The notes under the pieces were generated by a model. That model was not told where the DNA came from, ran no database searches, and saw only the letters and a list, made by a program, of their open reading frames with translations. A stretch of 64,000 nt of DNA. It comes from Pseudotabrizicola sp. (GTDB lineage Bacteria > Pseudomonadota > Alphaproteobacteria > Rhodobacterales > Rhodobacteraceae). Where the stretch lies: the NCBI RefSeq assembly GCF_030684215.1, contig NZ_JAUXOV010000076.1:1-64000 (forward strand). The letters run 5' to 3'. The position numbers and the translations under genes are program-made. The number at the start of each line of letters is the position of its first letter. Position 1 is the stretch's first letter. Of the stretch, positions 44,072-53,407 are shown in pieces.

Positions 44072-45421
44072 TCAGCCCCGGACGAGGGTCTCTAGTGTCA
44101 GTCCTGCGGACAAAAGGGCGGTGTCGCGCCCATGGGTGCCGCAGATCATCAGCCCGGTTGGCATGCCGTCGCCGTCGATGCCATTGGGGATAGAAAGGCC
44201 GCACCAATCCAGAAAATTGCCAAGGGCGGTGTTGCGCAAGGTACGGAAATTGTGGCGGAAAAATTCCTCCACATCCGCTTCGAGCGGGGCCGTCGGCATG
44301 GCCACGCTTGGGGTGGTGGGACAGATCAGCAGACTGGTGCCGATCCGCGCGCCCACCGCCGCAATCAGCCGTGCGCGATGGGACAAGAGCCGCGACAGAT
44401 CCACCGCTGTCATCTTGTCGGCCATGCGGATCCGGCGGATCACGCGGGGGTCAATCCGCGCCTCATCGGGCGTGTTCAACCGCGTCTCATGCACGATGGC
44501 CGCCTCGACCGAGGTGAGCGGGCCAAGGGCCGCGATGATCTCGGCGGTCTCGAACAATTCGGGCAAGGCGATGCGCCGCACCCGGACGCCCGCCCGTGAC
44601 AGGCGCTGCACGGTGTCGTCAAAGGCGCGGGCGACCGCCGGGTCAAGGTCTTCGAACATCACCGCGTCGGGGATCACACAGTCAATCTCGGTCGCGGCAC
44701 AGGCCACCGCGCGCGGGGCCGTCAGACCGCGCAAGACTGTGTCGACCAGCACGCAATCCTCGACCGTCTGCGCCAAGGGGCCAAGTGTGTCGAGCGTGGG
44801 CGAGAGGGGAAAGACGCCGTCCATCGGGTGATGCCCGGTCGAGGTCTTGTAGCCCACCACCCCATTGAACGCAGCCGGAATACGGATGGACCCGCCGGTA
44901 TCGGTGCCGATGGACAAGGGCACGATACCCGCCGCCACCACCGCCCCGCTGCCCGAGGAGGACCCGCCGGGCGAGCGGGCGACACCCCCCGCACGCGGAT
45001 TGCGCGGCGTGCCGTAATGCGGGTTCAGGCCAATGCCAGAATAGGCAAATTCCGTCATGTTGACGGTGCCGATGGTCACCAGACCCGCCCGCATCGCGGC
45101 CTGCACCAGCGCTGCATCCTGTGGGGCCGGGGCTGCGTCGCGCAGTACCGCCGAGCCTGCAGTCGTGACCGTGCCCCTAAGGTCGAACAGATCCTTCCAC
45201 GCCAGAGGCACGCCGTCGAGCAGGCTTGCCGGAAACCCGGCCTGCAGCCGCTCGCGCGCGGCCCGCGCCTCGGCCCGGGCGCGGTCGCGGGTCTGGCGGA
45301 TGAACAGCGCAGGGTCGTCATGGGCGTCGATGCGGTCAAAGACCTCATCGACCAGATCAACCGGATCGCGGCGCCCCGCCCGAAGGTCTTGCGCCAGAAT
45401 GCTTGCGGTGGGTGCAGTCAT
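44072..45421 (-). CDS. amidase signature family protein
   Basis: A 449-residue amidase. The Ser-Ser-Lys triad is present: Lys in [12 protein letters not shown], the cis-Ser loop [17 protein letters not shown], and the nucleophile in [12 protein letters not shown]. The start is [10 protein letters not shown] at 45421, since an upstream extension overlaps the transporter gene. The family hydrolyses amides, carbamates or allophanate-like compounds; in this cluster it could release ammonia from an opened ring. Confidence 0.9.
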   Translation of the reverse strand: MTAPTASILAQDLRAGRRDPVDLVDEVFDRIDAHDDPALFIRQTRDRARAEARAARERLQAGFPASLLDGVPLAWKDLFDLRGTVTTAGSAVLRDAAPAPQDAALVQAAMRAGLVTIGTVNMTEFAYSGIGLNPHYGTPRNPRAGGVARSPGGSSSGSGAVVAAGIVPLSIGTDTGGSIRIPAAFNGVVGYKTSTGHHPMDGVFPLSPTLDTLGPLAQTVEDCVLVDTVLRGLTAPRAVACAATEIDCVIPDAVMFEDLDPAVARAFDDTVQRLSRAGVRVRRIALPELFETAEIIAALGPLTSVEAAIVHETRLNTPDEARIDPRVIRRIRMADKMTAVDLSRLLSHRARLIAAVGARIGTSLLICPTTPSVAMPTAPLEADVEEFFRHNFRTLRNTALGNFLDWCGLSIPNGIDGDGMPTGLMICGTHGRDTALLSAGLTLETLVRG

Positions 45422-45429
45422 GGTCTGGC

Positions 45430-46554
45430 CTATTGCAGGATCAGCGTGGCATCGGACGGGTTCCACGCCACAAAGGCAGTGCTGCCCGCCGTCAGCGTGT
45501 CACGATACTTGTCGGCATGGCCTTCGAGCGACACCGCCTCGCCATTGGGCAGGGTCAGCGCGATTTGCAGAATATGGCCGACAAGCTGCAAGCGGTTGAT
45601 CGTGCAGGCAATCACATTGCTGCCATGCTGGGCGCGCACCTCGGCCTCGGCCATGGTGCCGGGCAGAACATGCATCGACTCGGCCGGCAGAACGATCGAA
45701 GCCTGCGCCCCGGCAGAGGTCCCGCCCGCAGGGGCATGGGCGGCCAAGGGGCCAAAGGCGGTGTCCACCATCACGTCCTCACTGCCGCCCGACCGAACGG
45801 TTCCGGCAATCAGCGTGTTCGCCCCGATGAAGCGGGCCACGAAAATGCTTTGCGGGCGGGTGTAAAGTTCGCGCGGCGGGCTGATCTGTTCGACGCGGCC
45901 CGCGTTCATCACCACGATGCGGTCCGACAGGGCCAGCGCCTCGGATTGGGCGTGGGTCACAAAAACGAATGTGATGCCCAGATCGCGTTGCAGCAGTTTC
46001 AATTCGTTCTGGATGCTTTTGCGCAGGTTGGCATCCAGCGCGCCCAAGGGTTCATCCAGCAAAAGGATATCGGGTTCCACCACAAGGCTGCGCGCAAGGG
46101 CGATGCGCTGACGCTGGCCGCCCGAAAGCCGGGTGGTGCGGATCCCCGCCACTTCGGTCAGGCCCAGCTTGTCAAGGATGCGGTCCACCTTGCGATCGGC
46201 CTCGGCCTTGGGCAGGCCCTTGACCTCCAGCCCGAACATCACGTTCTGGCGCACGGTCATATGCGGGAACAGCGCATAATTCTGAAAGATCATCGACGTG
46301 GGGCGATGTTCGGGCAGCATGTCGTTGATGCGCTTGCCCCGGATCATCAGATCACCCGAGGTGATCGATTCAAACCCCGCAATCATGCGCAGCGTGGTGG
46401 TCTTTCCACAGCCTGATGGGCCAAGAAAGGCGATGAACTCTCCCTTGTCGACATCCAGATTGAAGTCGATGACGGCGGGCGTGCCGTTGTCATATACCTT
46501 GCCGATGTTGGAAAGCGATAGGTCGTAGGCCACGGGCTCGTCCTCGGGGTTCAT
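45430..46554 (-). CDS. ABC transporter ATPase, PotA-type
   Basis: A 374-residue ATPase of the spermidine/putrescine (PotA/FbpC) class. Walker A is LGPSGCGKTTT, the Q loop FQNYALFPHM, the signature LSGGQRQRIAL, Walker B DILLLDEPLGALD. A C-terminal TOBE-like domain covers ~240-374. The ATG at 46554 follows the hairpin behind the binding-protein gene. It is the second ATPase of this locus; the permeases sit with the other ATPase (51090-52166). Confidence 0.92.
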   Translation of the reverse strand: MNPEDEPVAYDLSLSNIGKVYDNGTPAVIDFNLDVDKGEFIAFLGPSGCGKTTTLRMIAGFESITSGDLMIRGKRINDMLPEHRPTSMIFQNYALFPHMTVRQNVMFGLEVKGLPKAEADRKVDRILDKLGLTEVAGIRTTRLSGGQRQRIALARSLVVEPDILLLDEPLGALDANLRKSIQNELKLLQRDLGITFVFVTHAQSEALALSDRIVVMNAGRVEQISPPRELYTRPQSIFVARFIGANTLIAGTVRSGGSEDVMVDTAFGPLAAHAPAGGTSAGAQASIVLPAESMHVLPGTMAEAEVRAQHGSNVIACTINRLQLVGHILQIALTLPNGEAVSLEGHADKYRDTLTAGSTAFVAWNPSDATLILQ

Positions 46555-46563
46555 GTCTTTGCA

Positions 46564-46590
46564 CGACCGGGGCGGGTGTCGCCCCGGTCG
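46564..46590 (-). terminator. hairpin between binding-protein gene and ATPase gene
   Basis: CGACCGGGGC and GCCCCGGTCG form a perfect ten-pair stem with a seven-base loop. There is no T tract. Placed just after a binding-protein gene, it likely protects that mRNA segment and lowers downstream ATPase expression, as is known in other ABC operons. Confidence 0.65.
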
Positions 46591-46607
46591 CAAGGGTCAA
46601 GGGTGGA

Positions 46608-47831
46608 TCAGGCGGACAGGAATTCGTCCCACTTCTGGATCAGCAGGTCGTATTCTGCTGGCCACTGGTGCCAGTAGGCGACGTTGGCCGCACGGGTGGC
46701 AAGCGAGCCACCGTCGCGCAAATCGCCTTCCTTGATGCCGCGCTCTTCAGCGCCGACCCATGGCGCGCCCTCATACCAGAACGCGTATTTCTCTGGCGCC
46801 ATGATGGCTTTGACCTTGTCGTTGGGCGAATAGTACCCCTGTTCCGACACAGCCACGGCTGGCGGACCCGACAGCCAGTAATCGGCATAGGCGGTGACCG
46901 CGTCAAAGTTGGGCGAGGATTTCAGCGCCGAAACCCCGATGGCCCAGCCGCGATAGCCGTTCTTCATGGTGGCATAGGAACATTGCACGCCCTGCGCCTT
47001 GACCGCCATCACGGCAGGCTGCCATGCGTCGGCCAAGATCATCTCGCCCGAGGCAAGCAGGTTGACGAGTTCGCCGAAGTCGCCCCAAAGCGCACGGAAC
47101 TGGCCTTCTTTCTTCTTGGAAATCAGGAACTTCGCGGCTTCTTCGATGGCGGCTGCGTCCGGGTTGCCTGGGTTTGGCACTTCCAGCAGGCCCAATTCGT
47201 TCATGGCCATCACGGCCTGACCAAAGGCGATCAGCGGGTCAACGTTCAGGCCGGTCTTGCCCTTGAACTTGGGGTCGAACAGCGACGACCACATCGACGC
47301 CTCTTCCTCGGACACGAGGTCGGGGCGATAGCCGATCGAGTCGAAGTTATAGACCGTCGGCACCATGTTTAGTGCGGTCTGGCTCTCGTCGGTCCAGATC
47401 TGGCCGACGATCTGCGCGCTGCGGTCCCATTTGTCGGATGGCGTGGTAAAGCTTTCGCCCACGCCGGTCCAGTTCGACAGCGCCGACACCGGGATCGGGG
47501 CCACAAGATCGGTCATCACGATCGATGGCAGACGCTCGCCGATGGTTTCCCAGCAGTCATAAGCGGTGGAGCCGGACAGAAGTTCGGTCTGGGTGTTGGG
47601 GAAGATGTCGGCCTTGCCCGACACCGCACGCACACCCGATGCCGTCTTGAAGTCGTTGAGGATGCGCTCTTGCACCGTCACCGACAGGCCGACCGTGCGC
47701 AATTCCTGCGACGCGAGATCCTGGGCAAAGGCCTGCTGCGCGCCCAGAAAGGGCATACCGCCGGCTGCAAGGGCGACCGATCCTGCAGTTCCCTGCAGAA
47801 AGCGGCGGCGGGATAGGGAATTCATTGTCAT
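46608..47831 (-). CDS. periplasmic substrate-binding protein of spermidine/putrescine type, Tat-exported
   Basis: A 407-residue binding protein. The Tat signal is SRRRFLQGTAG (residues 7-17) with a hydrophobic core, cleaved near AFAQ at ~37. The mature part fits the PotD-like fold, with NMVPTVYNFDSIGYRPD and the closing YWLSGPPAVAVSEQGYY, then WYEGAPW. AGGAGGT stands eight bases before the ATG at 47831, the best ribosome site in the cluster, consistent with high binding-protein output. It has a cytosolic homologue at 53404-54636. Confidence 0.93.
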   Translation of the reverse strand: MTMNSLSRRRFLQGTAGSVALAAGGMPFLGAQQAFAQDLASQELRTVGLSVTVQERILNDFKTASGVRAVSGKADIFPNTQTELLSGSTAYDCWETIGERLPSIVMTDLVAPIPVSALSNWTGVGESFTTPSDKWDRSAQIVGQIWTDESQTALNMVPTVYNFDSIGYRPDLVSEEEASMWSSLFDPKFKGKTGLNVDPLIAFGQAVMAMNELGLLEVPNPGNPDAAAIEEAAKFLISKKKEGQFRALWGDFGELVNLLASGEMILADAWQPAVMAVKAQGVQCSYATMKNGYRGWAIGVSALKSSPNFDAVTAYADYWLSGPPAVAVSEQGYYSPNDKVKAIMAPEKYAFWYEGAPWVGAEERGIKEGDLRDGGSLATRAANVAYWHQWPAEYDLLIQKWDEFLSA

Positions 47832-47891
47832 TCTCAGATACCTCCTGATTGCCGTGTTGGTTGTTGTCTTGGTCTTCTTGTTATCGCCGGG

Positions 47892-48647
47892 TCAGTAGCG
47901 CCCGACGAGTAGTCCACCGTCGACGACAATGACCTGTCCGGTCATGTATCGGGCAGCGTTGGATGCAAGGAACTGGATCACATCCGCGATGTCTTCGGGT
48001 TCGCCGATGCGCCCCATCGGAATGAATTCCCCCGCCTTTTCGGCCCCTTCGGGACCAAGCGAGTTTTCCTTGGACAAAAGTTGCGCGGTACGGATGTAGC
48101 CTGGGGCCACACCGTTGACGCGGATGCCGTCGCGGGCAAGCTCCACCGCGAGGCCGCGCACCAGACCGACGACACCGGCCTTGGCGGCGGAATAATGCAC
48201 ATGTTCGTCCCAGCCATAGGCGACGCCCATGATCGAGGACAACGCGATGATCGAGCCTTTCTTGCGCGTCTTCATGCCGGGCAGGGCCGGGCGGATCACG
48301 CGGAAGATGCCTTTGAGGTCGATGTCAAAGGTGTGGTCCCATTTTTCATCCGTCAGGGCGGGCAGGGGCACCTTGTGCGCGATCCCGGCATTGGCGACGA
48401 TCACATCGATCCCGCCGCGCGTGGCCTCGATCTGTGCCACCAGCGCATCGGCGGCTTCGGTCGAGCGCACGTCCAGCTTGTGGAATTCGGCGCTGCCACC
48501 TGCGGCCATGATCTCGGCCACAACGGCGTTGCCTTCGGTTTCCAGCACGTCGGTCACGACGATATGATGGCCGTCGCGGGCAAAGGCCAGGGCGGCGGCG
48601 CGGCCAATGCCGATGCCTGCGCCAGTGATGAGAACGGTGTCGGTCAT
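47892..48647 (-). CDS. short-chain dehydrogenase/reductase (1)
   Basis: A 251-residue SDR. The NAD(P) motif is TGAGIGIGRAAAL, followed by NAGIAHK and the catalytic Tyr-Lys in YSAAKAGVVG with Ser in ALSSIMG. The C-terminal PMGRIGEPEDIADVIQF is usual for the classical type. It overlaps SDR 2 by an ATGA. It may oxidise a hydroxyl group of the imported compound. Exact substrate unknown. Confidence 0.9.
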   Translation of the reverse strand: MTDTVLITGAGIGIGRAAALAFARDGHHIVVTDVLETEGNAVVAEIMAAGGSAEFHKLDVRSTEAADALVAQIEATRGGIDVIVANAGIAHKVPLPALTDEKWDHTFDIDLKGIFRVIRPALPGMKTRKKGSIIALSSIMGVAYGWDEHVHYSAAKAGVVGLVRGLAVELARDGIRVNGVAPGYIRTAQLLSKENSLGPEGAEKAGEFIPMGRIGEPEDIADVIQFLASNAARYMTGQVIVVDGGLLVGRY

Positions 48648-49366
48648 AGCATCACATCTCCGGAATTCGGGCCAAGCGTCTGGCCCACAAACAAGGACGC
48701 CGCGGGCGAGCAGAGAAACGCCACCGTGGCGGCCACTTCCTCAGCTTCGCCAAAACGGCCCAAGGGCAGGGTGGCGGCCTTGGCGCGTTGCCAATCTTCG
48801 GACAGGCTGCGCACCAAGGGGGTGTTGATCGGGCCGGGGGCGACCGCATTGACGCGCACGCCCTGCGCCGACACTTCACGCGCCAGGGCCTTTGTCAGGC
48901 CGATGATCCCGGCCTTGGCGGCGGAATAATGCACCAGCTCCACCCCGCCGATCTGACCCAGTTGCGAAGCGACATTGACGATCACGCCCGCGCCCCGGTC
49001 CAGCATCCCGCGCAGCACGGCGTGCGTGCACAGAAAGCTGCCGCGCAAATGGACCGCGATCATCCTGTCGAAGTCAGCAACCGTCAGGTCCAGAAACCGG
49101 CCCTGATGCACGTGGCCCGCGTTGTTGACCAGATGGGTCACCGGGCCAAAGGCCGTCTCGGCTGCCGCCACCATCGCAGCAACATCGGATTCGTCCGACA
49201 CATCGCCGCCGATGCCGTGGGCCGATGCGCCAAGGCCTGCCGCAACCTCTGCCGCCGCTTCGGCGCGGAAGTCATTGACCAGAACCTTGTAGCCATCGGC
49301 CACCAGACGTTCGGCAATGGCGCGCCCGATCCCCGATCCGGCCCCGGTGACGATTGCCACGCTCAT
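48644..49366 (-). CDS. short-chain dehydrogenase/reductase (2)
   Basis: A 240-residue SDR with TGAGSGIGRAIAE, NNAGHVHQG and YSAAKAGIIG. It is clearly related to SDR 1 but not a recent copy. Coupled by ATGA overlaps to the permease upstream and SDR 1 downstream, so both dehydrogenases are translated as part of the transport operon. Confidence 0.9.
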   Translation of the reverse strand: MSVAIVTGAGSGIGRAIAERLVADGYKVLVNDFRAEAAAEVAAGLGASAHGIGGDVSDESDVAAMVAAAETAFGPVTHLVNNAGHVHQGRFLDLTVADFDRMIAVHLRGSFLCTHAVLRGMLDRGAGVIVNVASQLGQIGGVELVHYSAAKAGIIGLTKALAREVSAQGVRVNAVAPGPINTPLVRSLSEDWQRAKAATLPLGRFGEAEEVAATVAFLCSPAASLFVGQTLGPNSGDVML

Positions 49367-50214
49367 GCGATATCCTCCTGCATGGCGGCTTTCTTGGCGC
49401 GGCGCACGGACATCGCCATCAGGATCCCGTAGACTGACAGCAGCGCAAAGGAGAACAGCGTGGTCAGCACCCCGAAGGCAAAGATATTGGGGTGAATTTC
49501 CACCGAGAAGGTGCCGTAGATCGCCAGCGGCAAGGTCTGATCCCGACCAGAGGCAAAGAGCGTGCGCGGGAATTCATCCAAGGACAGCGTGAAGGCAAAG
49601 AGCATCGCCGACAAGACACCCGGAAAGATCAGCGGAAAGGTCACCTTGCGGAACGTGGTCCAAGGGTCCACGCCCAGCGACCAGGCCGCCTCTTCCACGC
49701 TTGCATCAAAGCGGTTGAGGATGGCGAGCATCACGAGGAAGGCAAAGGGGAAGGTATAGGCGACATGGGTGGCAAAGGCGGTGGTATACCAGTGCCGTTC
49801 AATCCCGATCACGTTATTGGCCAAAAGCGAGGTGCCAAGCCCGGTCAGAACGCCCGGCACCATCATGCCCAGCACGATCAGGTAGAACACGACTGTCGAC
49901 CCCTTGAACTTGCGCCGAAAGGCCTGCGCCGACATCACGCCCAGAACGGTCGAGACAACCATGGTCATGAAGGCAAGGATCAGCGAGCGCATTAACGCCT
50001 CGCCCACCGGAAGCGGCGCGATACGCGACGGCGGGGTCAGGCCAAAGATATGTCGATACCAATAGGTGGACCATTCGATGATCGGAAACTGCGGCCCGCC
50101 CTCTGGCCCTTGCTGGAACGAGATGATCGTCAGCACCACAAAGGGACCATAGAGGAACAGAACAAACAGGCCGACGTAGAAACCAAGCAAAGGTTTAAGG
50201 ATACGCGATTCCAT
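49363..50214 (-). CDS. ABC transporter permease, PotC-type
   Basis: A 283-residue inner-membrane permease with six hydrophobic helices. The EAA-type loop is visible around VEEAAWSLGVDPWTTFRKVTF. The N-terminus FYVGLFVLFLYGPFVVL is the first helix. It pairs with the PotB-type permease three bases upstream to form the membrane channel. Confidence 0.92.
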   Translation of the reverse strand: MESRILKPLLGFYVGLFVLFLYGPFVVLTIISFQQGPEGGPQFPIIEWSTYWYRHIFGLTPPSRIAPLPVGEALMRSLILAFMTMVVSTVLGVMSAQAFRRKFKGSTVVFYLIVLGMMVPGVLTGLGTSLLANNVIGIERHWYTTAFATHVAYTFPFAFLVMLAILNRFDASVEEAAWSLGVDPWTTFRKVTFPLIFPGVLSAMLFAFTLSLDEFPRTLFASGRDQTLPLAIYGTFSVEIHPNIFAFGVLTTLFSFALLSVYGILMAMSVRRAKKAAMQEDIA

Positions 50215-50217
50215 GAC

Positions 50218-51090
50218 TTACAGCTCCCGCTTCAGGTCGACGATGCGTAGGAAGCCTGCAATCACGATGCCGATGACCACAGTCAGGATCACCCCCACCA
50301 CCGAGGCCATTGCCCATTTCAGCGACCCGACCTGTGTGACGATGATATTGCCCAACAGGTTGACCTTGCGGCCCGACAAGGCGCCAGAGGTAGCAAATTC
50401 ACCCAAAACCATCACAGAGACAAAGATCGACCCTACGACGACACCGGGCAGCGACAGCGGAAAGATGATCTTCCAGAAGATGCGGCCAAACCCGGCCCCA
50501 AGGTCGCGCGCGGCCTCGATGATGTTGCGGTCAATGCGGGCCAGCATGAAGGCGATGGGGCCCACCATGAACACGCAGTATATCTGTGTCATGCCGATGA
50601 TGACGGACAATTCGGTAAACAGCAGAACCTCGATCGGTTCACGAATGATGCCCAATTTCATCAAGACGATGTTCACCGCTCCCTCTTTGCCCAGCATGGG
50701 CCGCCAGGCCAGCACGCGGATCAGGAAGGATGTCCAGAATGGGATGACGCAGATCACCAGAAGAATGGTGGACAAGGTCTTGCTTTTGATCAGCAATCCG
50801 ACAAAGAGCGCCGTGGGGTAGCCAACCAGAAATGTGGTGGTCAGCACGATCAGCCAGATACGAATCGTGGTCCAGAGCGACCCGGTATAGGTGGCCGAGC
50901 CAAAGAACTGTTTCCAGCTTGCCAGCGTCGGTTCCGGCGAGATGGTAAAGGTGGTCTGGGTCCAGAAGGACACATAGACGATCATAAGGATCGGGGCCAC
51001 GAGGAAGAGGCACATCCAGATGATGCCGGGGGCCAGCAGCAACCGGGTGGTGGCGTTCTGGCGCTTTTCGATGGTGAGGGTATCGGACAT
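50218..51090 (-). CDS. ABC transporter permease, PotB-type
   Basis: A 290-residue permease with six helices. The coupling loop lies in IIEAARDLGAGFGRIFWKIIF. The start is MSDTLTIEKR at 51090, overlapping the ATPase stop by one base (TGATG). A longer reading into the ATPase gene is rejected because it lacks a ribosome site. Confidence 0.92.
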   Translation of the reverse strand: MSDTLTIEKRQNATTRLLLAPGIIWMCLFLVAPILMIVYVSFWTQTTFTISPEPTLASWKQFFGSATYTGSLWTTIRIWLIVLTTTFLVGYPTALFVGLLIKSKTLSTILLVICVIPFWTSFLIRVLAWRPMLGKEGAVNIVLMKLGIIREPIEVLLFTELSVIIGMTQIYCVFMVGPIAFMLARIDRNIIEAARDLGAGFGRIFWKIIFPLSLPGVVVGSIFVSVMVLGEFATSGALSGRKVNLLGNIIVTQVGSLKWAMASVVGVILTVVIGIVIAGFLRIVDLKREL

Positions 51091-52166
51091 CACGCTGCCT
51101 CGCGGCCAAAGACGATGGCCTGTTCGGGGTTCCACGTCAGCAGGTAGTCCTGCCGGGGTTCATAGCTGTCGGGGGCACCAAGGCTGAGATGGTGTTCCAT
51201 CTCGATCACATGCCCGTCGCTGGCCTCAAAGAAGTTCATGATCGACGACCCAAGGTATTCTGCGGCGATGAAGGTCGCCTTGACCGCCGGGCCGTCGGGT
51301 GTTGCCGAAACGGGCAGCACCCGCATCCGGTCATAGCGGATGGCATAGACATCTCGGTCGGCGCGCGATGCGCGCGACACAGGCGCAGTGCCAAAGACGC
51401 CGCTGAATTGGTTGCCCGACAAGGTGCCGTCGAACATGTTGAAACGGTTCAGGAAATGCGCCACATCGGGCGAGGCTGGCGTGTCATAGATCTGGTCCGA
51501 CGTGCCGCTCTGGATGATGCGCCCCCGGTCCAGCACGACCACGCGGTCGCCCATGGCAAGGGCTTCGTTCTCGCTGCCCGTCACATGCACAAAGGTCACG
51601 CCAAGCCGTTCGCGGATGGCGCGCAATTCGTTGCGCATCCGGCCACGCAGGTTGGCATCCAGCGCGCCCAGAGGTTCGTCCAGCAAGACAAGCTTTGGCT
51701 GCATGGTGAGGGTGCGGGCAAGCGCCACGCGCTGACGCTGGCCGCCCGAAATCTGGTCCACGCCCCGGTCTTCCATTCCCGAAAGGCCAACCAGATCAAT
51801 CATCTCGCGGCTGCGGCGGTCGATCTCGGCCGCACTCAGCCCGTGTTTGCCATGCGTCAGGCCAAAGCCGATATTCTGGATCACGGTCAGGTGGGGGAAC
51901 AGGGCGAAGTTCTGAAACACGAACCCGATTCCGCGTTCATGCGCGGGCGTGTTGGTGATGTCGCGACCCTGAAAATATACCCGGCCCTGTTCGGGTTGTT
52001 CGAACCCGGCAATGACGCGCAAGAGCGTGGTTTTGCCCGACCCTGACGGCCCGAGGAACGAGATATACTCGTTCTCGCCCGCCGACAGGGTGGCGTTGTC
52101 CAGCGCAACAAGATCGCCGTAGCGCTTTGTCACCCCCTCAAGTCGAAAGACTGCCGTTTCCACCAT
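51090..52166 (-). CDS. ABC transporter ATPase, PotA-type (first in operon)
   Basis: A 358-residue ATPase. Walker A is LGPSGSGKTTL, the Q loop FQNFALFPHL, the signature ISGGQRQRVAL, Walker B LVLLDEPLGALD. A C-terminal TOBE-type domain follows. The ATG at 52166 follows a GAGG element. It is the first gene after the divergent-free, AT-rich control region at 52260-52420. Its binding-protein partner is probably the one at 46608. Confidence 0.92.
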   Translation of the reverse strand: MVETAVFRLEGVTKRYGDLVALDNATLSAGENEYISFLGPSGSGKTTLLRVIAGFEQPEQGRVYFQGRDITNTPAHERGIGFVFQNFALFPHLTVIQNIGFGLTHGKHGLSAAEIDRRSREMIDLVGLSGMEDRGVDQISGGQRQRVALARTLTMQPKLVLLDEPLGALDANLRGRMRNELRAIRERLGVTFVHVTGSENEALAMGDRVVVLDRGRIIQSGTSDQIYDTPASPDVAHFLNRFNMFDGTLSGNQFSGVFGTAPVSRASRADRDVYAIRYDRMRVLPVSATPDGPAVKATFIAAEYLGSSIMNFFEASDGHVIEMEHHLSLGAPDSYEPRQDYLLTWNPEQAIVFGREAA

Positions 52167-52280
52167 CACCTCGTCTGCGTAAAGGCCAGCCGCCGGAGCA
52201 GGCTGCCCTAGTTCTGGTCATCCGCCTTGTCCCATCGTGGCGCAGCGGTCGAAACATAAAAACTGTATATCGTATGAAAT

Positions 52281-52307
52281 AACGGTTTTAATAACCTGTC
52301 AACCGTT
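52281..52307. promoter_or_regulatory. operator palindrome overlapping a -35 element
   Basis: AACGGTT (52281-52287) and AACCGTT (52301-52307) form a perfect inverted repeat with a 13-base spacer, so the half-sites are about two helical turns apart. On the minus strand the sequence TTGACA (52297-52302) starts inside the right half-site, so a repressor would block the -35. A good -10 was not found at the standard distance. It stands upstream of the transporter operon and downstream of the GntR gene, its likely regulator. Confidence 0.55.
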
Positions 52308-52423
52308 AAAAAAGTTTCGATATTGCTCGCATATGGGCAATGAAAGCAAAAATACGCACAATTATCCAGCCGACGCCAAAGCTTCGTCGAGTAAAAAAAT
52401 GGACTTACAATTCGATGTTCATT

Positions 52424-53407
52424 TTAGACCGGACTAAGGTAGGGGGAGAAAGAGCCGGTTTCACTGATAACGGCGACAATCTTCATCCGCGCCAGATAAC
52501 GGCGGGCCACGATAGACAGGTGGTCTCGCAGGTATTCTGCCGCAGAATCAATGGGATGGCGGGCAATCAGGTCGAACAGTGTGTGATATTGCTCGATCGT
52601 GGTCTCGTCGCGGGGCAGGCCAAGGCCGATCAGCGCCCGATCCACCGCCGAGAGCAGCAGGCCATTGCTGCGGATCATTTCGACGAGGGTCGTGTTCGGT
52701 GCCTGCGCGATACAAAGTTCAAGCAGCGCGTCGCCCAGATATTCCGACGAAATCGCCGGATCCTTGCCGATCCGGTCCAGCACGGTCTCGACATCGGCAT
52801 AACGGATATGCGGCGCGGCCAGTCGCAAGGCCGCAGGCTCGACGATGCTACGCAGCTGGAATTTCTCGCTCACGGTGCGGGCGGTCAGTGGCCCGGCGAT
52901 CCAGTGCGAACTGGCGCTTTTGCGAATCAGGCCACGTTCCTGCAACCGGGCCAGCACGTCGCGCACCACGGTGCGGCTGACGCCCAGATAGTCGGCCAAT
53001 TCGGTTTCAACGATGCGGAATTCGCCAAAGATCTGGCACGAGGCGACCTCTTCCTCGACCTGATCATAGACATGGCGCCATGTGCCGCGGGTTTGCAGCG
53101 CCTCATCCACCTCGGCTGGGATGTCCAGCGGCAGGTCGCGGATATCGCGGCGCAGCGGCACCACGGGTTGCGCCCCGCTGCCCACCAGATAGCCGCGCCC
53201 GTCAAAACGGTGGATCAGGTTTTCATCCAGCAATTGCCGCAGCGCCGATTGCACCGGCACGCGGCTGGTCTGCATCACGGCGGCAATCGGGCCTTCCAGC
53301 AGCACAAAGCCTTCGGGTATGGTGCCGCTGCGGATATTGCTGCGCAAAACGCGGGTAATCAGCTCATAGCGCGGTTCTTGCGCAAGGGGATTGGCCGAAC
53401 GGATCAT
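52424..53407 (-). CDS. GntR/FadR-type regulator with two winged-helix domains
   Basis: A 327-residue regulator. Residues ~12-75 are a winged helix (LITRVLRSNIRSGTIPEGF...VQSALRQLLDENLI), and residues ~110-172 a second one (YDQVEEEVASCQIFGEFRI...LGVSRTVVRDVLARLQERG). An FCD-type effector domain follows (~173-310, with IRYADVETVLDRI and later His-rich helices). GntR proteins normally carry one such domain, so the doubling is unusual. Its ATG overlaps the stop of the signal-less binding-protein homologue (ATGA). It is the likely controller of this cluster. Confidence 0.85.
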   Translation of the reverse strand: MIRSANPLAQEPRYELITRVLRSNIRSGTIPEGFVLLEGPIAAVMQTSRVPVQSALRQLLDENLIHRFDGRGYLVGSGAQPVVPLRRDIRDLPLDIPAEVDEALQTRGTWRHVYDQVEEEVASCQIFGEFRIVETELADYLGVSRTVVRDVLARLQERGLIRKSASSHWIAGPLTARTVSEKFQLRSIVEPAALRLAAPHIRYADVETVLDRIGKDPAISSEYLGDALLELCIAQAPNTTLVEMIRSNGLLLSAVDRALIGLGLPRDETTIEQYHTLFDLIARHPIDSAAEYLRDHLSIVARRYLARMKIVAVISETGSFSPYLSPV

